Below, piece by piece: positions 53,331-64,000 of a stretch of DNA of 64,000 nucleotides. The translations under genes and the position numbers were made by a program. The stretch is from NCBI RefSeq assembly GCF_042242105.1, contig NC_092019.1, forward strand, positions 16,103,328 to 16,167,327, read 5' to 3'. The notes beneath the pieces are model-generated. The model made no database searches, was not told the DNA's origin, and was given only the letters and a program-made list of their open reading frames with translations. Positions within the stretch are counted from its first letter, which is position 1, and each line of letters starts with the position of its first letter. This stretch comes from Pempheris klunzingeri. Taxonomy: Eukaryota > Chordata > Actinopteri > Acropomatiformes > Pempheridae.

Positions 53331-55757
53331 AGTAATGGCAGAACAGAAAGCTCTGGTTTTCCTATCTGACCTACAAATACCTAAACACGCGGCGTGTGAG
53401 CGTCGGGCTGACCCAGCTGTCACTGCGGTATGTGTGTGCACGCTCATGCTAGATTACATGTGAGCCCACTTCAGGGCCTGAGTACTAGTTGACAGTTAAG
53501 GTTTAGGTTGAAAGATCCCTTCTCGTATTTCAAGAGTTTGGCCTCAATCTCTGTGACAAGTTGAATCGTCTTTAAGAAGAGCTACCTCAGTGCTGTGGTG
53601 ACTGGCTCTGTGTTTTTAAGTAATTAAATATACATCTATGAAAACAATAATCCAATACTAAGCTGACCAGTCAAAAAATGATGTTATTTACAGATGGTAA
53701 AGAAGTATCCCCCCCGATGGTGACATCAAGTATCTGTGACTATAAGCTGAATGCAATAATGTGCATCAGAGGAGATTGCCATCACTGGATCTATTTGTGT
53801 GTGTTTATTGGAGTGTCATTTTTGCAGAGTCTTTGTTTAACTGAGAGGCTTGAATAGGATTCTCCTGTAGTCGACTACATTTGAATTAAGTACATAAGGT
53901 GACTGCATTGAAGTGACGTGACTGCATTGAAGAAACAAGGCACGATTAAAAAGACGTTAAAGAAACAACATAGTGAACTGAGGGAGGAGGAACAGGAAAG
54001 GAGAAACAACAGAGTGACCTCCCACCAGATCCTCAAAAGTTTGTGAAAACAGAACACTGAGGAGAAAAATTTGGCTTGATAATTCATTGTTAGCGCTGCT
54101 ACGGATACATTAATGTTTTTATGTTCAGTTAAGCCCAAACCACTTCATTTGATACATTTTTTTTTTTTTTTTAAAGAGGACATTATTTCCTCAAGTGATT
54201 AAAAAACAAAGCAACGTCACAATTCACAAAACTTATCTAACCATTTACTACGACATGTTTTGCATCATTTTTGCAGAGGGAAATTCATTGCTTAGACTGT
54301 TCAGCCTTTTTTGTTGGCCACCATTTAAAGGGGTCTGCTTCAACTACTCTCCTTTGCTTTTAGTCAGAAAACTCTGTAAAGATAGAACCCATAGATTGTC
54401 AATGCAAACATGTACTAAGAAGTCAATTAAAAGCAACGGGTCAAAATGATCTGGTCTATGCTCCTCAAAATGTACTAGTTATTGTGTTTTTGGGTAACAT
54501 CAATGCACAATTTAGTTTAAGAATCCCCTTTGTGATGATGTGTTCAGGCACAATCACCACCCCTGTAAAACAGACCCAATTTCATGTGCATTTCCTTCCA
54601 TCTAAATTTGCTCCCAATGCTATAAGCACACAAGACAGATAGATTACTGCTGATAACTGTCATGGCTTTGTCTGCCGTTAGCGACCAAGTTCATGTTCTT
54701 TGGCGTTGACAGGTGGTGCAGATCGTGTGTGGTGTGAAGGTGTAGGCGTATGTGTGTTTACAGTGGGATAAGGAAGATACAGCTGTTTAGATCCTCCTGA
54801 ACCCAGAATGTCCAATGAGTAACGAGTCCCAAGATAAAAGAAGGAAACAAAAACGAACATATGCGATGGTCATTGGCATAGCAGTCCCCAGTTTTGCATA
54901 CAGGCTTTCCCCATCACCAGGTATCGCTCCAGCGGTCAACGAGTCCTTAAAAGGAGAGTGGTTGGGGGTAGGGTGGCCTCCTCCTGGTTAGATTGGAAGC
55001 AGACTTGTTTATGCATATTCACCAGGCAGGATTACTTCAAAGTCAGGTTTGCTGTGGAAGTGCTCCAGTGACACTTGAGGGGAGAGTTCATGTGGAGCCT
55101 GGCTCAGTCTCTGAAACAAAGAACCATCAGCATCCAGTTTGTGTTTCGCCTAATATGCTCCAGTAACAGTCTGAGGAGGGAAATCAGCTCCCTGAATGAT
55201 AGAGCAAATGCTTCAAAGCACTGACAATCTCATTCGATGTCCCATTTATACACCTTTCTTCACTTTTCAGTTCCACAAGTTTTTGTACACGATTCCACAT
55301 ATTCGCAAAGTGTTTTTTTGTTTTGTTTTTCATGATCACATAATATGATTTTTTTTTAATCTGTAAGAAAAAAAAATTGCATTTGTTTTCTGCCCCGTTC
55401 TGAAATTAGCAAAGGGCTCCTCCCTGGTTCACAGTAGGCTGTTGAGAATTTGCAGCAGTGCTTCTCTGTTATGGAGGTGTGTGCCTGATAGTTGGTGGGA
55501 TCGAGGACTGCAGGTCACAGTTTGGCTTTCAGAAAGGACAGGTTTATGTGGCAACAGCAGCAAGTAAGTGATTTTGCAGAGAAACTGGTGATTTTTTTTT
55601 GGCGGCTTTCTTTTCTATGGTGTGTGCAGATGTGTTCTTGTGTGTGTGGGTGTGCTATGTGTAGTGTTGCTGTGTGTGTTATGAAGGTGCGGTTGTCTCG
55701 TGTTGAATTGTTGCAGGAGTGTGTATTTGGTGGGGTATTTCATTGGTGTGTGTAATG
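52440..55757. other. Region between lenep and the shc1 stop codon
   Basis: No coding sequence recognised. It contains a minisatellite of CTCACACGCA units plus (CA)n at 53236-53327 and a short direct repeat of GTGACTGCATTGAA near 53900-53932. The right half is probably shc1 3' UTR; a minus-strand AATAAA (plus TTTATT) lies at 53804-53809. Confidence 0.45.
53236..53327. repeat. CTCACACGCA minisatellite with (CA)n
   Basis: At least four tandem copies of a 10-bp unit CTCACACGCA, then GCAC tetramers and a CA run. Confidence 0.9.
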
Positions 55758-58700
55758 TCAGGCCCGGCGCTCTACTGGCTGTTGCAGACACACTTCGCTA
55801 CCAGCTGATACGATGGGGAGTCTGTTGTCCATATGGTAACTGATCAGGTGACTCACACTTTCAAACCGGTGGTCTTTTGTACGGACCTAAAAGACAAAAA
55901 AAACAAAACAAAACATAAAGGCATGCTTAAATACACCAATAGAACATTGCATTAGGCAAACCCTACATAAAAAAATGGCCCTTGCTCATTCATGATTCTC
56001 CCTCCCCTCAGTAATCCCTCTTGCTGGTATGATCTCCTCCTCCCACCCTGACTCACCACTCCTTCTGGATCAACTAGTAGCAGGTGTTTGGGCTGACCAC
56101 CCTGCTGTCCCGTGAGGACGTACTGTCCGGGCGTGGTCCCAGACTCTCGCACCAGGAAGTCTCCGTCGTGAGTCAGCAGCCTCTCTGCTTCCCTGCGACT
56201 TAAGCTACCATGGAACCAGGCCTCACACTGCAGCTGCTGCACCAGAGGGGGAGCCGCTGTCACTGAGCTTGGGCCACCATGTCCGGACACCCCCAGTGCA
56301 TCATCAAATGGCTCTTCAGAAACAAAACAAGTACATTTGTATTATTGTATTCCTCTGTTGAAAACCTCAAATGCATGCCTGTATAGGAAAAAATGTCATT
56401 TACTATTTAATTTCTATTTGGAACAAAAATGATCAGACCTTGTCCGAGTGAACCAAATGGCTGCTGACAGTTGTGTCCTGTACACTGATAGTGGACTGTG
56501 TCTTTAATGTGAAAAGCTTTATGCAGTCAGCCATTCATGTTACATAAAATGCCCCTGTAATGGACAAAGGCACTCTAATTCCCTTATCTTCCTCCAAGAC
56601 TGCCTTCTGTGGGCAGCTCCACTCCTCAATTAGCCTGTCGTATGGAATGTACAGTACACACACACACTCTGCTCATCTCCTTGGTCAATAATTAACCCTT
56701 ATTTTTTCTACATGGTAAAACAACTGCACATTTGAGTAACCAGTCATTTTGACAACAACCCACACATCTTATTTACAATGTTATCACCCTTAGTTACTAT
56801 CTCAGAGTTTGTTAGATAGCAGCTCTTTTTAGCTTGATTATCAGGCTGTACGATATTCACATAACAACATAGATAGACCGCGCAAGGCACATACTCATGT
56901 CAAAAGCATCCCTGTGAGCATTTCCATTGGCTGCAACTGGGGGACGGGGTTTATCCACATTTACGTATGAAGGGTCATCGAACAGTTCTCGTCCCCCTTC
57001 TTTGGCTCCCACTACAAGAAAAACAAAAAAACAAACAAACATTAGTGACGTTTGCACATCCTTCATGTCATGTACATGTAATACCATTTCAACCAGCTAT
57101 GCCAACATAAAATAAAATAGTCCGACATGATTCACAGTGTGTAACAGAGAGATGCAGACATATGAGCAGAGACAGAGCTCACCTGGTAGAGGTGGCAGGG
57201 GCTGCTTGTGAATGTCATTCTGACCTGGCTGTCCATAAGGCTGCAAACACAGAGGTGTATAAACAAATAGTGAGTCACAGCCACGTGTGGGCATACACTT
57301 GTGTACGTACACAAATACACTCCTATCAAAAGGCTTATAAAAGGTTGATGATGATTTGAATGGAAAAAAATTGAACAATCCTAGTTGGGTTATTGCCGCC
57401 TTAAAATCTCAGAAGCTCAGAAGTAGGAAATTCTCAGCTTCCTTACAAATGTATCATGTCTTCGTTTGGATGTATATAAGTATCTCATCCTTCTGTTGTG
57501 TTCATGAGCACTCACCAGTGTGGCACCTGGGCGGGTCCTCATGTCAATCAGTCCACCAGGGGGAGGCTGTTTTCCAGGGAAATTATTGTAGTAAGGGACG
57601 TCAGGAGATGGAGCAGCCTCCTCATCTTCTTCCTCCCATGCAGAGCCGTCAAACGGAGCCATTCTGAGAAAAAGAGGTGGCACAAAAGCAGGCACAGAAA
57701 CGCTCCATTGGTGACAAAATACGAACACAAACTCATGTTTTGGATTCATGTGAGTGACATTTTTCACATTTACCTGTCATGAGGAGTGACCAGTTTGGGG
57801 GGGTTCTTTAGGTACTGTTTAAACCGCAGTTCAAAGGCCTGGCCGATGGTGCTAATGACTTCCTGGGCCAAACCCTCTGAACATTCCAGGATATGACATG
57901 CTGAAAGAGCAGAGGCACAAATGACTAATAAGAAAGCTGCAGCAACATGTACTTGGAATGAAATATGCACTCGGCTATACAAATATATCAACCTCAAGCT
58001 CACAGACTGGAACTGCAGTATTGCGTAGAGAACATTAAAATATTTGTGCATTGGATGGTGATAGAGCTTTAATGTAAATGATGTAATCCCAAAGATTTTT
58101 TTTTAGTTGTTCCTGAGCTCCGTCAGTGCGAAAAAAAATTCTCTCCTTCATTTGCCTTCACTGCATGGAAAACGAAGCCACGCGTTCACACATTTAGCAC
58201 ATAAGCATGAATAAAGCAGAATCTGCCAAAAATTAAAAATAGTTCTGTTACTTGCTATGCCCACTTAGTGGTAAATGTACTGCTTCTTCCTTCGTTCTGC
58301 ACACTGGGTCTGTAATGTCTGTGCTTTGGTGGGTGGCATGTCAAATTCAAAGGGAAATGATAGATGACACAGCTCTATTCATTTATTTAATAGGATTCAT
58401 TTATATTCTAATAAAATGGCTTGTTTGTATTTATTTGCCATATTTGCTGAAAGTGCATGCTCAAAACCGGATTCACCATGCAGTAAGACTGAATGTAGAG
58501 GGTAAAAGTGCAACTCATGCACCAAAGGATCATGGTCAGAGCTCTACTTGAGCCAAGAGATTTTTTTTGTAAAAACTTGTCTGTATTGTCAGACTGCTGC
58601 CTTACTTAATGCTGGTTATACTTCGTTTTATGTTCTCACCTCTCTGGTTGACTGGGTCTTTGGCCACATATGCTACGTACTCAGCCGTATCCTGAGGGAG

Positions 58701-59125
58701 ACAGGGTCAGACAGTTAGGGGAGATGGGGAAGGGGAAAATTGACAGGAGGAGAAAGTGAAGGGCAGGTTTAGGATATTAAGGTTGAGAAGAAGAACGAAA
58801 AAGAAAAAGAAGAAGAGGAGTCTTTAAGTTATGACTGAAGTTAAAAACATACAATAAATTGAAAGAGAAACAACAGGAAGCAATGAGATCAAGCTTGGAA
58901 GAGAAGAACTGCAAACCAGCGAGGCAGCAATGGAGTGAGTGGTATTCATAGGAACAGACAATGACAGAAGACAGGAAGGAAGGATATGCAGACTGAAGAA
59001 AGATGGAAAAAGGCCAGAGTGAGATTTGAGCTGAACGAGAGTGTTGGGTGACTCACTGGGTCTCCTCCAGAAGCGAAGGAGATGGACTGCATGTGATGAT
59101 TGGCGATTATCTGTGGAGAAAAAGA

Positions 59126-59159
<34 letters not shown>

Positions 59160-61745
59160 CAGGAGAGCACGTGGGTGACATGAAGTATGTGGGAAGTGAG
59201 ATGAAAGCATGTGGGTGGAGAGACAAATGTGGAATCATTACTGAGAAAAGTGCTTTTTCCTCCATTGAGCACCATCAGCTGCAGCAGGGATATAAACTAA
59301 GTAGGGACAATTGATGGAACACCTTTTTAACAGTCTGCAACAACCACCCATGTTGGATCAATAACAACACCAACACTAGCTAATGCTCAGTGCACAATGA
59401 GTGGTCTATATCCAAGCCTCTATTTGTGAATGGATAAACTGTACGTGCATGGCACCTTTCTTTGTGCTACGTGATAATGTGTATGTGCTGCACTACTGTA
59501 TACCATCTCCCCAAAGAAATAAACATCATTCAGCAGCTATTAACTCATTAGAGGTCTGGGAGGAGGATTACATCTTGTCCCGCAGCGATGATGCACTGAA
59601 GATGATGGTTTTGAGGGATTTGAGCAGAATCCTGAATAAATGAGGCAAACAAAGTGAAGAAGGAATCTCCTGAATGTCCTAAAAGGTCACAACAGAGCAC
59701 ACCGTTGACCACATCACAAAAATAACACCTTGAGTTTAATACCTTGAGGTTGTTGTTCATAAAGATACTTTCTTGAAGTCAAAAACCATTAGACATATAA
59801 TATAATTTAGGTCAAACCAAAAATCTGTTTATATCAGGGGGAATTTTTTTCATGCATGTTAAAACATTCTCTGAAATAATCATAAATCTTACTCTGATAA
59901 TAATGGATATAATAATGAACAATGAAACGAGCTAAAATAAATAATACAAATAATATTCATCTTAGGTCTCAGTAAATTGAGGGCAATGAAAATATAAATG
60001 TTTACAGTTTTATAAAAACTGCCTTTCTATAGTTCTATAAACATGAACTCCCTCAAGCAGAGAGATCCTCAGGTTTACTCTGCTTCAGTAAGCTGCAGAG
60101 GCTAAGTGCACTCTGGATACCAAATATACCTTTGGCTACAACTGAGCTCAAACAATCAGATGCATCTCTGACTCACAGTCAAATCTCTGGGTATCAGGGA
60201 CAAGTCTACCAAACACAAAGTGGAGTTTTTTGAGAAAAACACACACAATAGCTGCTAAACTGGTTAAGGTGGTCTCAGTCTGACCTGTTTGCAGTCAGAG
60301 GCCAGCAGATTGAGGCTGCTGGTCGAGATGGTGAGGCTGATTGTCATGCCAGCAAACTGCAGGTTACTCTTCCCCAGGATGGAGGTCATACAGCGAGAGG
60401 AAGGCTGCAAAAGGAGAAGGATGTCGCCCATGAGTACAAACAAACAAGGTGCACAGGCAGAAAACAACAGGCTTTCCTTCAACAAGGCACGAGAGTCCAC
60501 CGAGTGCTCCCTGGCTGTGCATGAGCTTGTGGGGGCGTATGTGTGGAAATGCCTGTGTGTGTGGGAGTGGAAGAACAGCTGCAATTGTGAAAGTGATCCT
60601 GTCTCCAAGGCCAATTGTGACCAGTGGGGAGTACACAGGACAGTTCACATACTGTAGGCTGGGCCAAGAGCATCACTCAGACCATGCCAGCATTATTGTG
60701 CCAGCCTGTTTATCCCAATCCTCCTCCTGTTCTCATGGCTTTTGACCATATCTGTCCTAGAATATTTGGCTTACGCTGTGAGAAAAACAGCATCAGGACA
60801 GGATGCAGATGCTCAGCCACATTAACCTCAGTCCAGCCAAATCAGAGGAACTAGACTACTTTCATCTATTCTAGTTTACATCCTATAACTGCATTTTGTC
60901 TGGTGTGCTGCACTGCCAGACATTCCTTGGTCAAAACCTGCTATGACAACAGGCTGCTGGATTTAGCCACCTGTTTTATAGACTGTTGGGGTGGATGTTT
61001 TTAGTTTTACAGGAATACTGTGCACAGACACACAGTCTTTAAACAGCAGACTGGTGGCTGTGTCTGTTAATCTGCAGTACTTCTTTGGCTTGACAGTGGC
61101 TCCACACAAGCCACTACTCCATCTCTCCAGCCTCCCTTGTGACAAGACGGGGTGGGGGTGGGGGGGGTATGGGGGCAGAGACCATAGAGTGATTGGTAAT
61201 TACCTGCGAGTGGTCCGCTAACCACAGAAGTGTACAATCAGCCTAAATCAAGATCTGTTTGTGTGTGTGTGTGTGAGTGTGTGTGTGTATAAGGGAGAGT
61301 GTGTGACTGTATGGCCGACTGACCACAGAGTGGACAATCAAGCTAAATCTAGCTCTTATCCTGAAAACCTTCCCACTGCCGCCCACTTAAGCCATATAAA
61401 TAAATAATGTCCTGTAAGGGTGTGTACGTCTGTGTGCGTGGTGTGTACCTTTCTCCTGCGCTGGGCTCCTTTGGCTCCGGGCACGGCCTCGCACACCACA
61501 GAGATAGCCTCCCTGAAACATTAACAACACGCAAGTGTTGCAATAGCATGTCATCAACCCTCACACCTTCCTGGACTCCCAATTACGTGGATTAAATGAG
61601 ATCTGGCTCAGGGGGTGATTGAATTTATCGTCCTTGGCAACTGTACTCGTCTTTGCCACAGAGACAAACATCACTACGGAAACCAGATGGAAACCACCAG
61701 GATTCCAGAACATTCTAATTTAGGGGCTGGGAGAGCTGCAGACGT

Positions 61746-61804
<59 letters not shown>

Positions 61805-62948
61805 ATCACAGAAGCATATATACACTGACACTAACTCAGAAAGAAACAAGCAAGCAAAAGACAGCGGAAACGGGACAGAAAGCGACCAAGCACACAAATA
61901 AATATACGAGGGGGGAGTGTGTGAGTGTACACGGCCCCCGCTTCTAGTCTAACCCACTTTCACAATCTCACCCCAACATGCACAAATGAGAAATGAAATG
62001 CGAGAAATCTTCTGGAAGCCGGCAGCAGATGAGTGGAGTGTAATCTCACCTGGTGACCTGAGTTCTGGTGTTGAAGTCCAGCGCTCGCATTGACTGTAGC
62101 ACCTCCACACAACCCATGTACTGCCCAGGAAACAGGAAGGCAACACATTAGCATCAGACATTTCCTACATCGCAGTCTCATTGGACAGATGGAACACAAT
62201 AGAGGGAAAAAAAATTGTGTGTTTTCCATTATTTTTGTGTTATTTTCTAAAAATGTGAAACAAGGGTGTGTATATGCAAAGAAACTGACAGGAAAGAGAG
62301 ATGTGTAACTATATATTTAAGTTAGGGTTAAGTGAAAGTGTGCCTGTCACTTACCCGTACAGTGTAGGAAACACCAGTGGTGCTGACCACACTGTCGGAG
62401 TGCAGCCAGCCGCGGGTGGGCTTGTTGACAAAGGAGCCATGCCGCGTCCACTCATCCCCTCCCAGCTGCCCTCCTTCTACCCGTGCCCTCCTGGACGCCC
62501 CTCCCAGCCGGTTCATGTCCTGCAGAGGAGGTCGGGGAGGGGGAGAGGGAGCGGTTAGAGGGGGGACTGGGTGATGGAACGGAGGAGAGGAGCTGGAGCT
62601 GCTCCTGTCGTCCCCAGAGGACTCAACAGGAGCCTGAGACTGCTGCGGTCTGCTTGAGGCCTTGAGTCCTGGGAGAAGAGTGGCAGAGACACCTAGACGA
62701 AGGGATCCCATCCTGGGGAAGAAGGAGCAGAGGGTGGTGGGGCTGTTCTCAGCTGGGCGGGGAGAAGAGGGGGGCAAGATGGGAGTGAGAGACGAGGAGG
62801 AGAGGGAAGAAGGTAAACCAGGGGAGGGAGTGAGCGGGGTGGCAGGACTGGAAGGAGGGAACGATGATGGATTGGAGTTTGTTTCATCAGTTGAGCTCAG
62901 CGATTCACTCCGAAAGTGGGTGTACTTGGTTTTTGGGACAAGCTCCAT
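55758..62948 (-). CDS. shc1: SHC1 adaptor, p66-length form, complete
   Basis: Twelve minus-strand coding exons: 62948-62355, 62120-62050, 61512-61449, 60404-60285, 59110-59057, 58691-58640, 57900-57774, 57663-57516, 57240-57183, 57011-56895, 56313-56057, 55886-55758; all GT-AG, phases agree, 596 aa (human p66 is 583). SHC1 binds activated receptor tyrosine kinases and recruits GRB2-SOS to RAS; p66 also acts in oxidative stress. Visible: CH2 region ([19 protein letters not shown], Ser/Thr-Pro rich), CH2/PTB link [15 protein letters not shown] domain about 150-355 ([52 protein letters not shown]), CH1 with GRB2-binding tyrosines YYNN (385-386) and PSYVNV (445), and SH2 about 501-592 ([21 protein letters not shown] with Arg524). 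Met80 (62711) and Met145 (62516) correspond to the p52 and p46 starts. Intact. Confidence 0.98.
59125..59160. repeat. (GA)n microsatellite
   Basis: GA-rich dinucleotide run in a shc1 intron; on the minus strand it is a pyrimidine tract beginning about 15 bp upstream of the exon acceptor at 59110. Confidence 0.85.
61749..61802. repeat. (CA)n microsatellite
   Basis: 54-bp uninterrupted CA run in a shc1 intron. Confidence 0.95.
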
Positions 62949-64000
62949 AATGAATCTGCAGTGTCAGTTTTTATATCCGCACAAGTCCACACAGGCTCTA
63001 GAGATTCAATCAAAGTCTCTTTGTCTCAGTATTCAAAGTTTTCCTCCAAAAGGACACACAGCCATCTGTCTGTCTCCCTCAGCGTAAGAGCTGCATCCAT
63101 CTGTCTGGTTGTCTGTCCTCCACTCATTACCAGGCAGCTGAAACCAACTGCTTTATCCACAATGAAAGCAGAATGAGCGAAGGCGCAGAGGAAAAGTGGG
63201 GTGTCCCAGTTAATGGTTGAATGCAGATGAAAAAAGTTTGTTTTTAGTGCACCAGTGCAGATCATGTTGTCATCAGTTCACTTTTAAATCTGCATCAATG
63301 TTCATTGTGTTCCCAGGGACTGATGATGATGGTCTTAGGTCTCCACAAGAGTGTTCATCTTGGTGTTTTTGCCATAATGTAAAACAATATCTGTGAGTAT
63401 CTTTTCCCAGGCTTAATGGCCTCTCAGTGAGGGCCAGTTATCCAGCTGTCGCCAGCACCATGGAGAATCAACAGAAGTGATTGTCTCTCAACACCCCCTC
63501 CCATGTGTCTTACTGCACAGAGGGGGAACGCACATGTACGTGATGTGTTTACATGTGTGTGAGGCAGTATTAAACCTTTCCTGCCCACAATGCTTCTCAG
63601 ATTATCTGTCTATGAGTGTGTTGGCGTGTGCACATGCGCGCGTGTGTGAAGCAGCTCCCATTGGCAGCTCTATCCTGCTTGACACGGGCCCATAAAAATC
63701 CTATTAGCAGCCAACGAGGGGATGGCAAGGGGGCCGCACGCACTAACGCGACTGTAGCACACACAATACACAGCTCCAATTGGTCGATACTACTGTGAGC
63801 ACCTGCAGAGCTCAATGAAGCCCAGAACTGCTAAAGAAGAGAGAGGAGGCTTACTGATGTATGGCTAGTGTCCAACGTAGCACGCTTTCTTTAACAGCTA
63901 CTTTTCAAGGGCATCATATTCTCCAATCTTTCATCTGATTCCTCTTTTACTCCCTCTCCCTCTTCCTCCAAATGGTTTCATGTCCTCTCTGAATGGCCCT
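62949..64000 (-). other. shc1 5' flank
   Basis: Upstream of the p66 start codon. No TATA box, coding exon or convincing splice donor seen; composition is ordinary. Untranslated first exon(s) and promoter may lie here or beyond the window. Confidence 0.4.

Noticed and set aside
62662-63087. 141-codon plus-strand frame opposite shc1 exon 1
   Set aside because: Antisense of the Ser/Pro-rich CH2 coding exon; no family match.

Overview
This window is nuclear DNA from a bony fish, most likely a percomorph teleost. It has intron-rich vertebrate genes, abundant (CA)n, (CT)n and (AT)n microsatellites, a DANA/mermaid-type tRNA-derived SINE, and several interspersed repeats of the kind common in percomorph genomes. 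I saw no bacterial or viral genes and no CRISPR array. All calls come from reading the sequence and from remembered family and human sequences; no search was run.

Layout. (1) 188-1290, plus strand: last two coding exons of she, giving most of its C-terminal SH2 domain; the gene begins before the window. (2) 6203-23642, plus: complete chrnb2 (neuronal nicotinic receptor beta-2) in six coding exons, 543 aa, with a GC-rich promoter holding a compacted REST/NRSF-like site. (3) 27065-38190, minus: three S100 EF-hand genes, namely s100a1, an A13-like gene, and an A14/A16-like gene whose first coding exon looks broken. (4) 41545-48551, minus: complete pbxip1 in ten coding exons, 963 aa, with a non-coding first exon and CCAAT/GC/ETS-box promoter near 50955-51140. 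(5) 52088-52282, minus: the 64-codon microprotein gene lenep. (6) 55758-62948, minus: complete shc1 in twelve coding exons, 596 aa, with p66, p52 and p46 start codons all kept.

The order SHE, CHRNB2, PBXIP1, LENEP, SHC1 matches the content of human 1q21.3. UBE2Q1, ADAR, KCNN3, PMVK, PYGO2 and FLAD1 are not seen between them, and an S100 group sits inside, although in human the S100 cluster lies elsewhere in the same band. The genes are physically linked rather than one pathway: she and shc1 are phosphotyrosine adaptors, chrnb2 is a synaptic ion channel, the S100s are calcium sensors, pbxip1 is a nuclear-receptor and microtubule-linked membrane protein, and lenep is lens-associated.

The most notable points are lenep (easy to miss), the S100 trio with one decayed member, the compacted RE1 at chrnb2, the in-frame repeats in pbxip1, several near-perfect inverted repeats around the pbxip1 promoter and in its introns, and an unassigned exon-like block at 40117-40189. 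I found no clearly new multi-gene system.
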